Assembly (NCBI RefSeq): GCF_001881565.1
Contig: NZ_MPDJ01000001.1
Location: 1,379,234-1,443,233 of the forward strand
Length of the DNA: 64,000 bases
Direction: 5' to 3'
From: Eisenbergiella tayi
GTDB lineage: Bacteria > Bacillota > Clostridia > Lachnospirales > Lachnospiraceae
Part shown: in pieces, positions 1 through 8,894 of the stretch
Layout: every line of letters begins with the position of its first letter
Position numbering within the stretch: the stretch's first letter is position 1
Notes under the pieces: model-generated
What the model saw: the letters and a program-made list of their open reading frames with translations, nothing else
What the model was told of the DNA's origin: nothing
Databases searched by the model: none
Position numbers and translations under genes: made by a program

Positions 1-192
1 CTTTTTCATTATGGCCTTATCCCCTTCGGAATTATCCCCGGCCTCCACATAATTTATGGCTTCCTCCCGTCCGATATGGCCTTCATCAGCCCACTTCATC
101 ACGGTTTCAGCCCAGTACCCAAAAGACACTACCGGTATTCTCGTATAATTCCGATAGGTTAATACCGCCATGGTATTTTCACGGTTATTCAT
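1..192 (-). CDS. URO-D family protein, N-terminal part (cut by window edge)
   Basis: The reading frame starts at ATG 192-190 behind a GGGAGGGG ribosome binding site and stays open to the window edge, giving about 64 residues beginning MNNRENTMAVLTYRNY. The opening pattern (NRENxxAVL, then a hydrophobic strand, VSFGYWAETVMKW and a DEGHIG segment) is that of uroporphyrinogen-decarboxylase-like proteins of the MtaA/CmuA type, which in anaerobes usually act in corrinoid-dependent methyl transfer rather than haem synthesis. It lies 79 bp downstream of another URO-D-like gene on the same strand and is probably co-transcribed with it. The rest of the protein lies outside the window, so the substrate cannot be judged. 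Confidence 0.7.
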   Translation of the reverse strand, partial: MNNRENTMAVLTYRNYTRIPVVSFGYWAETVMKWADEGHIGREEAINYVEAGDNSEGDKAIMKK

Positions 193-271
193 TATAACCC
201 CTCCCGTCCGCCGTAACGGACACATTTTTATAGTTCTGCCGCTCCCGAAATTCCCTCTCGGACAGCAATGA

Positions 272-1441
272 TCAGATATCCCTTCCCGCCTCTTCCATCA
301 CTTCCTTCAGCCGTTTGATATAATACCGGTAATTGTCAAAGGAAGAGTCCGGCGTAGCCTGATGATCACAGCCCGGCACATAGCCGCCGCTGCGGATAAC
401 AGGCAGTATCCGTTCGAATTCCCTGTCAATGGCCTCTTTTCCCTCTTCAATGGTGAGCTTGTTGAAGCCGCCGATAAATTTAAGCCCCGGATACAGCTGT
501 CTGACCTTTACAATATCCATCCCCGCATTCACGTCCATCGGAAGGAATCCATCCACTCCGGCTTCGATAAAATCAGGAATCAGCCGGTTAAAATCCCCGT
601 CCGTATCAATAAATACATTTTTAACCCCTTTTTCCTTCAGGAAAGGAAAGAGCTGCTTGTAATAATCCCCCACAAATTCATTGAAAATATCAGGAGAAAT
701 CATCGGCCCGTTGCAGCCGCTGAGATCTTCCTCCAGAAGCAGCACCTCCGGCTGGATAATATCAAACACCTTATCCAGATATTCCTTATAGGTATCCACC
801 GCAAACTGGTTCATATCGTGCAGCACTTCCGGCATATCATAAAAAGCGTACATCTGCTCTTCAATGCCCATGAGCATACGGGACAGCCAGAAAAAGCCTG
901 TCAGGCGGAACCGGATGGAATAATCCCCGGCCTCATGGCCCGCCACATATCTGCCGTAAACCTTCCGGATATTTTCATCGGTACAATAGAGGGCAAGATG
1001 CTCCCTTACCTTTTCCTTCAGGGCATTCCAATCCTCTTCCCCTGTTACCGGCGCTTTCACCTCTTCCACAAGATTGCTGTTCCTGTGGTATTTCCGAACC
1101 CAGCCATCCGTATCCAGCCGCACTATGTAAGTATCCGTTTCCTCCATCACCGTTTCATCAAAACAGGAAAACGGAATCCGGAACGCCATCCGTTTTACAC
1201 CGTCAAAGCCCAGATACCGCTCGTAGGTATACACAGGATCCGACATCTGATCGCTTAAATACCGTCCCATATAGCCGTCTGCCGGGGGATAGAGCCGGGA
1301 CGGCCTGTACTTCTTCGGAAGCCCCTCCTCACACCACCTGTTAATGGTCTTGTCCCATGGGAAAAAAGTCTCCAGCACCACGCCTCTTTCCGTTCTTTTT
1401 TCAAATCCCAATGTCATTAATATTCGTTCTGAATGATTCAT
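272..1441 (-). CDS. Uroporphyrinogen decarboxylase (URO-D) superfamily protein
   Basis: This 389-residue protein has the length and closing signature of Clostridial URO-D-like methyltransferases. Recognisable parts are a TIM-barrel core with LLEEDLSGCNGPMISP (about residues 235-250), a VFIDTDGDF strand, an FIGGFNK strand and the C-terminal GGYVPGCDHQATPDSS segment. Family members transfer methyl groups to or from corrinoid proteins, or remain uncharacterised; true HemE activity is unlikely because no haem genes are nearby. The start has a GGTGGGAG ribosome binding site. The gene is divergent from an AraC regulator 100 bp away, which may control it together with the partial URO-D gene downstream. 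The methyl donor is unknown. Confidence 0.8.
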   Translation of the reverse strand: MNHSERILMTLGFEKRTERGVVLETFFPWDKTINRWCEEGLPKKYRPSRLYPPADGYMGRYLSDQMSDPVYTYERYLGFDGVKRMAFRIPFSCFDETVMEETDTYIVRLDTDGWVRKYHRNSNLVEEVKAPVTGEEDWNALKEKVREHLALYCTDENIRKVYGRYVAGHEAGDYSIRFRLTGFFWLSRMLMGIEEQMYAFYDMPEVLHDMNQFAVDTYKEYLDKVFDIIQPEVLLLEEDLSGCNGPMISPDIFNEFVGDYYKQLFPFLKEKGVKNVFIDTDGDFNRLIPDFIEAGVDGFLPMDVNAGMDIVKVRQLYPGLKFIGGFNKLTIEEGKEAIDREFERILPVIRSGGYVPGCDHQATPDSSFDNYRYYIKRLKEVMEEAGRDI

Positions 1442-1564
1442 ATGACTCCCACCTTTACGCTCTTTTGGCTATTGTAGCACAGCCGCCGTATGATGGCTTG
1501 TAAAGGTCGGTGCTTTATGTGTAAAATATGGACTTTTTTTCTTGAAGCTTCCTTTCCGGCCCGT

Positions 1565-1580
1565 TATAATGGAGCTTATG
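1565..1580 (+). promoter_or_regulatory. Sigma-A promoter abutting the araC-type start codon
   Basis: TTGAAG at 1542-1547, a 17-bp spacer and TATAAT at 1565-1570 predict transcription starting near 1577, immediately before the ATG at 1578-1580. If the promoter is real, the regulator is translated from a nearly leaderless message. Confidence 0.5.
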
Positions 1581-2480
1581 AATACACAGGAATATTTAAT
1601 ACAAAGCAGTTATGTCACCACGCGCACAAGCCTTCCGCTGTTTACGGAGGAATACCATTATTCCCGTCATCCAAAAGAAGCGGCGCATTCTCATGAATTT
1701 CTGGAAATCGGAATTATTTTATCCGGCCAGGTCATTCACCATACAAAAGAGGAAAGCAGCCTGCTCACGCCGGGATGTGTATATTGTATACCCATCGGCC
1801 AAAAACACGCGCTGGAATCCGACCGGGAATTCACCATAAGGAATCTGTACCTTCTGCCCAAAATCCTGCTCACCGAAGCCTCCGGAGAAAATACTCCCAT
1901 CCTGCTTCAGGATTTTTTCCTGTACTATACCGAATACAGGAAAAAACAGATTACCTATAATACCCTTTCTCCGGATCTGCTCTCCTCCGTGAGAATGCTT
2001 TTTCAGTCCTACGACAATACCCCTCTCTGCGATCCGCTGCTGGACTCATTCCGTTATCACTGTCTCTTCAATATCCTCCTGATCCTGTGCAGCAGCTTTT
2101 ACAGCGCCAACCAGGCACATTTTGCCAGAAAGGATGACCGTATTTACCGGATCCTCGGCCTTATCCGTGATAACCTGTCCCTGCCAACCGGAAGCCTGCT
2201 TGCTCTAATCGCCGAAGAGCTGTCCCTGAATCCTCAGTACATAAACCGTCTTACAAAAAAGGAGCTGCACACCAACCTTTCCACCTTAATATTGGATACT
2301 AAAATCGAAAAAAGCTGTGAACTGCTCCTGAAAGAATATACGGTGACAGAAGTGGCCAATGCCCTGGCCTTCTATGATCACGCCCATTTTTATAAGGCCT
2401 TCCAAAGAAAGCTGGGAATAACGCCGTACCGGTACCAAAGGAAAAACAAAGCCTTCCGGTTCGGGGACGGCCGCCCATAA
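1578..2480 (+). CDS. AraC family transcriptional regulator
   Basis: About 300 residues. The N-terminal half is a cupin-like ligand-binding domain with the pattern HSHEFLEIGIILSG followed by TPGCVYCIP. The C-terminal 100 residues hold two helix-turn-helix motifs of the AraC/XylS type (LSLNPQYINRLTKKEL and VANALAFYDHAHFYKAFQRKLGITPYRYQ). It is probably a sugar- or metabolite-responsive activator. It is divergent from the URO-D gene at 1441, the most likely target. An in-frame TTG exists at 1542 and an ATG at 1569, but a good sigma-A promoter overlaps that stretch, so ATG 1578 is preferred. The ligand cannot be inferred. Confidence 0.85.
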   Translation: MNTQEYLIQSSYVTTRTSLPLFTEEYHYSRHPKEAAHSHEFLEIGIILSGQVIHHTKEESSLLTPGCVYCIPIGQKHALESDREFTIRNLYLLPKILLTEASGENTPILLQDFFLYYTEYRKKQITYNTLSPDLLSSVRMLFQSYDNTPLCDPLLDSFRYHCLFNILLILCSSFYSANQAHFARKDDRIYRILGLIRDNLSLPTGSLLALIAEELSLNPQYINRLTKKELHTNLSTLILDTKIEKSCELLLKEYTVTEVANALAFYDHAHFYKAFQRKLGITPYRYQRKNKAFRFGDGRP

Positions 2481-2492
2481 GCCATCCGCCGC

Positions 2493-3590
2493 CTACATGC
2501 CTTTGAAATAATTTCCGTAGGCATCCGCCGCCATAATCGCCGCATATACCTTTTCCGGCGTTACCTCAAAAGGCATATTATGAAGCGTATCCGTTTCCGC
2601 GCATGCAGCTTCCGCCACAGCCATGATCTTCTCTTTCGTCACTTCTTCCACTCCCAGCTCCTTCAGGGTCACAGGAAGTCCCACATCAATGCAGAAGCCG
2701 ATAATATCTTCCAGCTCATCCGCAGGCATATCCTCCAGAACAAGCTGTGTAATGGTTCCGAACGCCACTTTTTCTCCGTGGTACATATGGTGGCACTCTT
2801 CCAATACGGTAAAGCCGTTATGGATGGCGTGGGCGCCTGCAAGACCGCCGCTTTCAAATCCGATTCCGGAAAGCAGGGTATTGGCTTCAATGATTTTTTC
2901 CACAGCCGGCGTGCATGCACCCGCTTCCAGAGCCAGCTTCGCCTTCACGCCCTCTTCCATCAGGGTATCAAAACACAGCTTTGCCAGAGCGTGGGCCGCC
3001 AGTGTTCCATGTCCTCCCGCACAGGTGAGGGCATCCTTTGCCAATACGGCGCGGGCCTCAAAATATGTGGCAAGCGCATCTCCCATACCGGAAACAGTAA
3101 GCCTTACCGGAGACTGTGCTATGACCTCCGTATCCATGAGAACCATATCCGGATTGGAGGGAAGGAACAGATATTCTTCAAAAACGCCTTTTTCCGTATA
3201 AATAACAGAAAGAGCACTGCAGGGCGCGTCCGTAGATGCGATGGTAGGGCAGATCACCACGGGAGTATGCCTGTAATAAGCCACTGCCTTGGCAGTATCC
3301 AGAATCTTACCGCCGCCGATACCGATAACCAGATCGCAGCCTTCCTTTTCCATCACCCCGATCAGACGGTTGATTTCCGTCTTGCAGCATTCTCCGTTAA
3401 AATAATCAAATACAGTACTGCATCCGGTTTCCGCAAAGCCCGTCTCCACACGGCCGCCGATTCTTTTGTAGCCTGACTGGCTGATTAAAATCAGCGCTTT
3501 TTTGCCATAGCCTTCCGCATATTTGCCCAGCTTGGACAATTCTCCCGCCCCCTGCACATATCTGCCGGGGCTGTTCAGAATGTTTGCCAT
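2493..3590 (-). CDS. gldA: Glycerol dehydrogenase (iron-type alcohol dehydrogenase family)
   Basis: A 365-residue protein, the normal length for GldA. It oxidises glycerol to dihydroxyacetone with NAD+, or runs in reverse, in the cytosol. The GIGGGKILDTAK segment (about 90-101) is the nucleotide-binding loop. The metal ligands are in place: Asp171 in GMGDALATYFEA, His254 in LAGAHAIHNG and His271 in MYHGEKVAFG. The first residues (NILNSPGRYVQG) are typical of GldA. It is a single gene with its own strong promoter, convergent with the AraC gene, and separated from the LacI gene by a divergent promoter region. Related dehydrogenases for hydroxyketones cannot be excluded. Confidence 0.9.
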   Translation of the reverse strand: MANILNSPGRYVQGAGELSKLGKYAEGYGKKALILISQSGYKRIGGRVETGFAETGCSTVFDYFNGECCKTEINRLIGVMEKEGCDLVIGIGGGKILDTAKAVAYYRHTPVVICPTIASTDAPCSALSVIYTEKGVFEEYLFLPSNPDMVLMDTEVIAQSPVRLTVSGMGDALATYFEARAVLAKDALTCAGGHGTLAAHALAKLCFDTLMEEGVKAKLALEAGACTPAVEKIIEANTLLSGIGFESGGLAGAHAIHNGFTVLEECHHMYHGEKVAFGTITQLVLEDMPADELEDIIGFCIDVGLPVTLKELGVEEVTKEKIMAVAEAACAETDTLHNMPFEVTPEKVYAAIMAADAYGNYFKGM

Positions 3591-3646
3591 AATGTACGCC
3601 TCCTGTCAATAAATTTATTAGCCGATTAATAACACGTTACAAGGTC

Positions 3647-3675
3647 ATTGTATAATTGCGGTATGGTGATGTCAA
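3647..3675 (-). promoter_or_regulatory. Sigma-A promoter of gldA
   Basis: On the minus strand, TTGACA (3675-3670), a 17-bp spacer and TACAAT (3652-3647) form a near-consensus promoter 57 bp upstream of the gldA start. Confidence 0.75.
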
Positions 3676-3731
3676 TTCAATTTTGCGTTAATTAATACGC
3701 CTCTCCGGTGCTTTCCTTTTCTGCCGTCCAC

Positions 3732-3773
3732 TTTACAATTACAGATAATATGATATCATAAAAAGATGGAACA
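3732..3773 (+). promoter_or_regulatory. Promoter of the lacI-type gene with an operator half-site
   Basis: TTTACA (3732-3737), 16 bp, TATCAT (3754-3759). Just downstream, 3766-3773 reads ATGGAACA, identical to one arm of the palindrome at the transporter promoter (5001-5015). This suggests autoregulation. Confidence 0.45.
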
Positions 3774-3822
3774 ATGTGAAACACTACTATTTTAAAATCA
3801 GTAAACGGGGGAATCATTGATT

Positions 3823-4797
3823 ATGCCAAGCATAAGGGATGTAGCCAAAAAGGCGGGGGTCGGAATCGGAACGGTATCAAGGACGCTGAACGGCAGCGGT
3901 TATGTATCCGAAGAAACCAGGAAAAAAATATATTCAATTATGGAGGAAATGAATTATAATCCGGGCAGCACACTCCGGACATCATCCGGCAGGAAAACAG
4001 GTCTGGTGGGCGTAATTGTCCCGAGTCTGGAGCATCCGTTCTTTGCGAGAATGATGCGCTGTATCGAATTTGAGCTGTCCAGACATGATTATAAATGCAT
4101 CGCCTGCAATACCATAGATATCATGAACCGTCAGATCGAATTCATGGATATGCTTGAAAAAAAGGCCGTGGACGGCCTGATCGCCTGTGTGGATCCTGTT
4201 CCGGGCTTTACCGGCCGTAATGGGAAAGCGATTGTGAGCATGGACAGATACTGGTCCGGGGATGTTCCTTTGATCCGCTCCGATCATGAACAGGGAGGCC
4301 GCACCGCCGCAGAAGTCTTTCTCAGGGACGGATGCCGAAAAGTCATACAGTTCTACGGAGGCCTGGACAGGAAAAAAAGCGCCAATATCCGTCATGAAGT
4401 CATGGAACAGGTCTTACGTGAAAACGGCTGTGAGGTCATATCCGTAAATATGGAATGGGATGCCATGAGTTATGCCTATAATAAAAATATCATTCTTAAG
4501 TATTGGGATATCATCAGGGACACCGACGGATGCATGACAAATGACATAGGCGCTTTGAGCTGTCTGGCCGTAGCCCGTAAAATGGGGCTTGCCATACCGG
4601 AACAGTTCAAAATTATCGGTTATGACGGAACGGAAATTACCAATCTCACCTATCCCGAGCTCTCCGTTGTGGAACAGGATTGTCCCGCATTGGCGAAGGA
4701 ATGTGTGGATGCTGTACTTCAGCTGATTCAGAATAAGGAGCCTGAGAGCATGCTCCGGATAGTGCCGATTCATTGGCGCGAACGTGGAACAACTTAA
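3823..4797 (+). CDS. LacI family transcriptional regulator of the fructoside locus
   Basis: About 324 residues. The N-terminal LacI helix-turn-helix is clear (IRDVAKKAGVGIGTVSRTLN, about residues 4-23), followed by the hinge helix and a periplasmic-binding-protein-like effector domain with VGVIVPSLEHPFFARM and IIGYDGTEI. It should bind a small palindrome and release it when a sugar or sugar phosphate binds. Immediately downstream are a matching palindrome, a sugar ABC transporter and a GH32 hydrolase, so a sucrose- or fructan-derived signal is likely. A TTG at 3817 is an alternative start; ATG 3823 gives the canonical MPSIRDVAK beginning. Confidence 0.88.
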   Translation: MPSIRDVAKKAGVGIGTVSRTLNGSGYVSEETRKKIYSIMEEMNYNPGSTLRTSSGRKTGLVGVIVPSLEHPFFARMMRCIEFELSRHDYKCIACNTIDIMNRQIEFMDMLEKKAVDGLIACVDPVPGFTGRNGKAIVSMDRYWSGDVPLIRSDHEQGGRTAAEVFLRDGCRKVIQFYGGLDRKKSANIRHEVMEQVLRENGCEVISVNMEWDAMSYAYNKNIILKYWDIIRDTDGCMTNDIGALSCLAVARKMGLAIPEQFKIIGYDGTEITNLTYPELSVVEQDCPALAKECVDAVLQLIQNKEPESMLRIVPIHWRERGTT

Positions 4798-4805
4798 CTG
4801 TTCCA
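4785..4805 (+). promoter_or_regulatory. Possible second LacI operator (TGGAACA-N7-TGTTCCA)
   Basis: Inverted 7-bp arms at 4785-4791 and 4799-4805 share the half-site of the 5001-5015 palindrome and overlap the stop codon of the lacI gene. The wider arm spacing makes it a weaker candidate; it could be an auxiliary site for looping. Confidence 0.35.
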
Positions 4806-4810
4806 TATAG

Positions 4811-4869
4811 ATAAGCATAAAAAACAGCCGCTTTGAGGAAACTGCAAAGCAGCTGTTTTTTATGCTTAT
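4811..4869 (+). terminator. Bidirectional intrinsic terminator after the lacI-type gene
   Basis: A long stem pairs 4811-4828 with 4852-4869 perfectly (arms contain ATAAGCATAAAAAACAGC), with a further inner helix CGCTTTG/CAAAG. A run of T follows GCTG on each strand. Confidence 0.85.
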
Positions 4870-4966
4870 TTTTAACTTTTTCAATTTATCTCCGTAATTT
4901 TAACTAGTTTAAACGATTCATTTTTGTAACAATCAGACAAATCGACGGAAGTTGTCTAAATTGCAA

Positions 4967-5015
4967 TTGACATTATCAGCAAAAGTGATATTATTTATAA
5001 ATGGAACAGTTCCAT
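4967..5015 (+). promoter_or_regulatory. Promoter and LacI-type operator of the fructoside operon
   Basis: TTGACA (4967-4972), 16 bp, TATTAT (4989-4994). The perfect odd palindrome ATGGAACAGTTCCAT at 5001-5015 sits on the expected start site, the classic place for a repressor to block initiation. It is the best-supported operator for the adjacent LacI regulator. Confidence 0.75.
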
Positions 5016-5046
5016 ACGAATTGGTTAGGTTATAGGAGGATAAGCG

Positions 5047-5982
5047 ATGAATGCGGTGAAGAAACGTGATTTATTAAAAACCAATGCCAAGAAGACATTT
5101 AAGGCCTGGCAGCTGTATGTACTTCTCATACCCGCGCTGCTCTGGGCAATCATTTTTGCCTATTACCCGATGTACGGTGTAGTCATTGCGTTCAAGGACT
5201 ACAAAATCAGGGCCGGTATCCTGGGCAGTCCCTGGGCCGATCCCTTACTGAAATATTTCCAACAGTTTTTCAGTACCAGCATTGCGCTGAACGCCATTAA
5301 AAATACCATTGTTATCAGCCTGGAAAGCCTTGTTATTGCTTTCCCCATCCCCATCATTTTTGCCCTTCTGCTGAACCAGATCCGGGGCGACAAAACCAAA
5401 AAGACCATTCAGACCATCAGCTATGCCCCCTACTTCATGTCAAACGTTGTTGTTGTCAGCATTATTTCCGTTTTTTTCGCGGCGAACGGCGTTGTAAACA
5501 ACCTGGTTACAAGCGCAGGCGGCAAAGAAACCCTGTTTACCTCTCTGCCCGAATGGTTCCGGACTCTTTTTATCGGCTCCAACATCTGGCAGACCATGGG
5601 CTTTAATGCAGTCATCTTTATAGCCGCGCTGACCGCGATCAGCCCCGATTATTATGAAGCAGCCACGATAGACGGCGCTTCCCGGTTTCAGCGGATTCTG
5701 TATATCGACATTCCCATGATTCTGCCCACCATCATACTTATGCTCATCCTGCAGATCGGCAATATCATGAACGTAGGATACGAAAAGGCATACCTGATGC
5801 AGAACGGATCCAATACCATTGTGAGTGAACTGATTTCTACATATGTGTATAAGGTCGGCCTGCAGACGGCGCAGTACAGCTTTGCAACAGCCGTCGGGTT
5901 ATTCAATTCCGTAGTCAACTTTATCATACTTGTTACTGCTAACTTTATAGCTAAAAAAGTGAGCGATATCAGTATTTTCTAA
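5047..5982 (+). CDS. Sugar ABC transporter permease, LplB type
   Basis: A 311-residue inner-membrane permease with six predicted transmembrane helices, the first at about residues 23-45 (LYVLLIPALLWAIIFAYYPM). The EAA loop that contacts the ATPase reads EAATIDGASRFQRILYIDIP (about 205-224). Proteins of this LplB/YtcP pair import oligosaccharides in Firmicutes using a shared ATPase such as MsmX, and no ATPase gene is present here. It begins the fructoside operon behind an AGGAGG site. The first gene after the operator is normally the most tightly controlled. Confidence 0.88.
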   Translation: MNAVKKRDLLKTNAKKTFKAWQLYVLLIPALLWAIIFAYYPMYGVVIAFKDYKIRAGILGSPWADPLLKYFQQFFSTSIALNAIKNTIVISLESLVIAFPIPIIFALLLNQIRGDKTKKTIQTISYAPYFMSNVVVVSIISVFFAANGVVNNLVTSAGGKETLFTSLPEWFRTLFIGSNIWQTMGFNAVIFIAALTAISPDYYEAATIDGASRFQRILYIDIPMILPTIILMLILQIGNIMNVGYEKAYLMQNGSNTIVSELISTYVYKVGLQTAQYSFATAVGLFNSVVNFIILVTANFIAKKVSDISIF

Positions 5983-5998
5983 AAAGGGAGGAATCAGG

Positions 5999-6931
5999 AT
6001 GAAAGGGCAGGAATTAAACAAAACAGCAAAAAATGCCGGCCATAAAACAAAAATGAAGCTATCCGTGGGTGACAGGATTTTTAATCTTGTGAATGCAGTA
6101 ATCATGATAATCATTTGTCTTGTTATTGTGTATCCCATTTACTACGTAATAATCGCTTCCATAACGGATCCGGTAATCGTCAACTCCGGCAGGCCGTTGT
6201 TTTATCCGGTCAAGCTTTATCTGAACGGTTATAAAACCACACTGAGCTATACCCCTCTGTGGACCGCTTACGGAAACACCATTTCCTATACCGTTGTGGG
6301 AACACTGGTTTCCCTGTTCGCCACCATTCCGGCAGGATACGCCCTCTCCAGAAAGGATCTTCCCGGAAGACGGGGGCTGATATTCCTTTTTACCTTCACC
6401 ATGTTTTTCAGCGGAGGTATCATCCCCCTGTACCTGACAATCAGAAACCTGGGAATCTACAATTCCATATGGGCCATGGTACTGCCGGTGGCAGTCTCCG
6501 CCTATAACCTGATTGTCTGCCGTTCCTTTTTTGAAGCAGGGGTTCCGGATGAGCTTCTGGAAGCTTCAAAGGTTGACGGCTGCTCGGACTTTACCTTTTT
6601 CTTTAAGATTGCAATCCCGCTTTCTTCCACCATCATCGCTGTTATGTGCCTGTTCTATGCCACGGCGATGTGGAACCAGTTCTTCAATGCGCTGATGTAT
6701 CTGCAGGATGATAACAAGATGCCTCTGCAGGTTGTGCTGCGCAATCTGGTCCTGATGAATCAGGCCAACCAGATGGGCTCTTCGGGAGATGCCATGGTCA
6801 CCAAGCAGAAGCTCGCCGAACAGCTGAAATATTGTATCGTTGTTGTATCAGCCGCCCCTTTGCTGATCGTATATCCTTTCATCCAGAAATATTTCGCAAA
6901 GGGTGTCACAATCGGAGCCGTCAAGGGATAA
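5999..6931 (+). CDS. Carbohydrate ABC transporter permease, YtcP type
   Basis: A 310-residue second permease subunit, 16 bp after the first. Six transmembrane helices are expected, with the first at about residues 36-58. The conserved EAA motif is EASKVDGCSDFTFFFKIAIP (about 189-208), and the C-terminal segment QKYFAKGVTIGAVKG is the usual end of this subfamily. It forms the membrane channel with the upstream LplB-type permease and receives substrate from the lipoprotein encoded next. Strong GGGAGG ribosome binding site. Confidence 0.88.
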   Translation: MKGQELNKTAKNAGHKTKMKLSVGDRIFNLVNAVIMIIICLVIVYPIYYVIIASITDPVIVNSGRPLFYPVKLYLNGYKTTLSYTPLWTAYGNTISYTVVGTLVSLFATIPAGYALSRKDLPGRRGLIFLFTFTMFFSGGIIPLYLTIRNLGIYNSIWAMVLPVAVSAYNLIVCRSFFEAGVPDELLEASKVDGCSDFTFFFKIAIPLSSTIIAVMCLFYATAMWNQFFNALMYLQDDNKMPLQVVLRNLVLMNQANQMGSSGDAMVTKQKLAEQLKYCIVVVSAAPLLIVYPFIQKYFAKGVTIGAVKG

Positions 6932-7010
6932 GCTCCGCGGTTAATAATATCTTCCCAATGAGCGGAAGGTATCTTTAATAAATGTATTCCAAAATTAAGG
7001 AGGAACACAC

Positions 7011-8825
7011 ATGAAAAAGAAAATCGTTTCATTACTGATCTCACTGACAATGGCAATCGGACTTCTCTCCGGCTGCGGGAGCAGCTCCACATCCGGAGGC
7101 GCTTCCGATGCGGGAGCCGTCAGCCAGACAACCGACAATCTGGAAGAAGCGGTGGCAGCCGCTTCCTCAGCCGAAGACAGCGGCCTGACGGAGGAGGAAC
7201 AGGAAGCCGTGGACGCAGGCCTTATCAGCCTGGACGGCACCCTTCCCATCATCAAGGATCCGGAAGCCTTTGAAGCCAAATACGGCAAAATTTCCGCTTT
7301 GATTGTAAACTCCGCAGACAGAGTCGTTCCTGTAGAGGATCTGGAAATGTGCAAGGTATGGTTTGAAGATACCGGTATCGAATTCGAATGGCAGGCCATC
7401 CCTTCCGAAGGCGCACAGGAAAAAATCAATCTGATGCTCGCTTCCGGTGAAGAGCTTCCCGATGTATTCTGGAGCTTCGGCGACGGCAAATCCGGCAACA
7501 TCGTTGTTCAGTATGCGGATCAGGATATCTTCATGCCTACCGAAGGCCTTATCAACGAATATATGCCCAACCTGAAGAAAATCCTTGATGACAGTGAAAA
7601 TTACTGGTCGGAAATTACCGCTCCCGACGGACACACCTATGGTTTCCCCTACATAGAAGAAATGTACGGCCTCGTTCTTACAGGCGGCCCTCTGCTGATC
7701 AACAAAACCTGGCTGGATGAAGTCGGCAAAGAAGTACCCACCACTGTTGATGAATGGGTTGACTGCCTGAAGGCTTTCCGTGACGGCGGCGATTTAAACG
7801 GCAACGGTGCTGCCGATGAAATCCCTATGGCTACCTGGTTCGGCGCTACCGATACCTTTGGTTCCTATAACATGTTCTATCGTTTTACCGGCGCTTTCGG
7901 CTGTGCAGACTCTTACTGCGGCGGCAACGCATATGCCGATCACCTCAGGCTGATCGATGATAAGGTTACCTTTACCGCACAGGATGAAGCCTTCCGTAAA
8001 ACGGCAGAATTCTTCAACATGCTTTACAACGAGGGCTTAATCTGGAACGGCTCCTTCGAAGCGGATGAAAGCGCATCCTATAAATCTTCTTTAATCAAAG
8101 AAGAGGTCGCCAGAATCGGATGCTTCGGCACCTGGACCGATCAGGAAATCACGAACCTGGATGTACATGACGAATACGTTGCCATTCCCCGTCTGCAGGG
8201 CGAAGCAGGAATGACCGGATTCGAAAACAATTATTCCGAGCTTCAGGATTCCTCCAACACCGCCATTACCACCAGCTGTAAATTCCCTCATGTAATAGCC
8301 AAATTCGTGGATTACATGGTAGGCGATCCCGCCATCTCCATCCAGTCCAACTGGGGCGCCGAAGGCTATAACTATGTAAAGGATGAAAACGGTATTTTAA
8401 GAACCCCTCTTGATGAACAGGGAAGATATCAGCCGCAGACCGAGTACACCACCTTCGGGGAAGCCCGTGTGAATTCCACCACCACACGCGGATCCATGAT
8501 CGTCCTGAATGAATATTACGAAACCGTTGCAGGTTACGCCTATGATGCCGTACAGCTTCTTGAGAACCAGAAAACAAACGGCAAAGATGAAATCATGGAA
8601 GAATATGATACAATCCCCCGTGTCATGATGACCACCAGTGAATTGTCCAGACTCGCCCAGATACAGCCCACTATTTCCGATATCGTTGACAGATATATCA
8701 ATCAGTGGGTAACCGGCGGCGTTACCGATGATAACTGGAATGCCTACCTTGGCGAGCTGCAGTCCGCAGGTGTGGAAGAGCTGGTATCCATTTATCAGTC
8801 AGCTGTTGACAGAAGCCGCAAATAA
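7011..8825 (+). CDS. Extracellular solute-binding lipoprotein of the fructoside ABC transporter
   Basis: A 604-residue family-1-type sugar-binding protein. The signal peptide ends in the lipobox LLSGC (Cys about 22), followed by a low-complexity Ser/Ala/Glu linker (about 24-70) and the binding domain. The length is typical of LplA-like proteins, which are larger than MalE. It is anchored outside the membrane and hands oligosaccharide to the two permeases. A GDLNGNGAADEIPM stretch (about 258-271) resembles the Asp-rich calcium loop seen in several of these proteins. Because the next gene is a GH32 enzyme, the cargo is probably a short fructan or sucrose-type sugar. Confidence 0.87.
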   Translation: MKKKIVSLLISLTMAIGLLSGCGSSSTSGGASDAGAVSQTTDNLEEAVAAASSAEDSGLTEEEQEAVDAGLISLDGTLPIIKDPEAFEAKYGKISALIVNSADRVVPVEDLEMCKVWFEDTGIEFEWQAIPSEGAQEKINLMLASGEELPDVFWSFGDGKSGNIVVQYADQDIFMPTEGLINEYMPNLKKILDDSENYWSEITAPDGHTYGFPYIEEMYGLVLTGGPLLINKTWLDEVGKEVPTTVDEWVDCLKAFRDGGDLNGNGAADEIPMATWFGATDTFGSYNMFYRFTGAFGCADSYCGGNAYADHLRLIDDKVTFTAQDEAFRKTAEFFNMLYNEGLIWNGSFEADESASYKSSLIKEEVARIGCFGTWTDQEITNLDVHDEYVAIPRLQGEAGMTGFENNYSELQDSSNTAITTSCKFPHVIAKFVDYMVGDPAISIQSNWGAEGYNYVKDENGILRTPLDEQGRYQPQTEYTTFGEARVNSTTTRGSMIVLNEYYETVAGYAYDAVQLLENQKTNGKDEIMEEYDTIPRVMMTTSELSRLAQIQPTISDIVDRYINQWVTGGVTDDNWNAYLGELQSAGVEELVSIYQSAVDRSRK

Positions 8826-8894
8826 TAAAAACAATAAATTCTTTATACCATGCATTACTATAGTCAGAAAAATAAAAAGGAGATAATCTGAACA

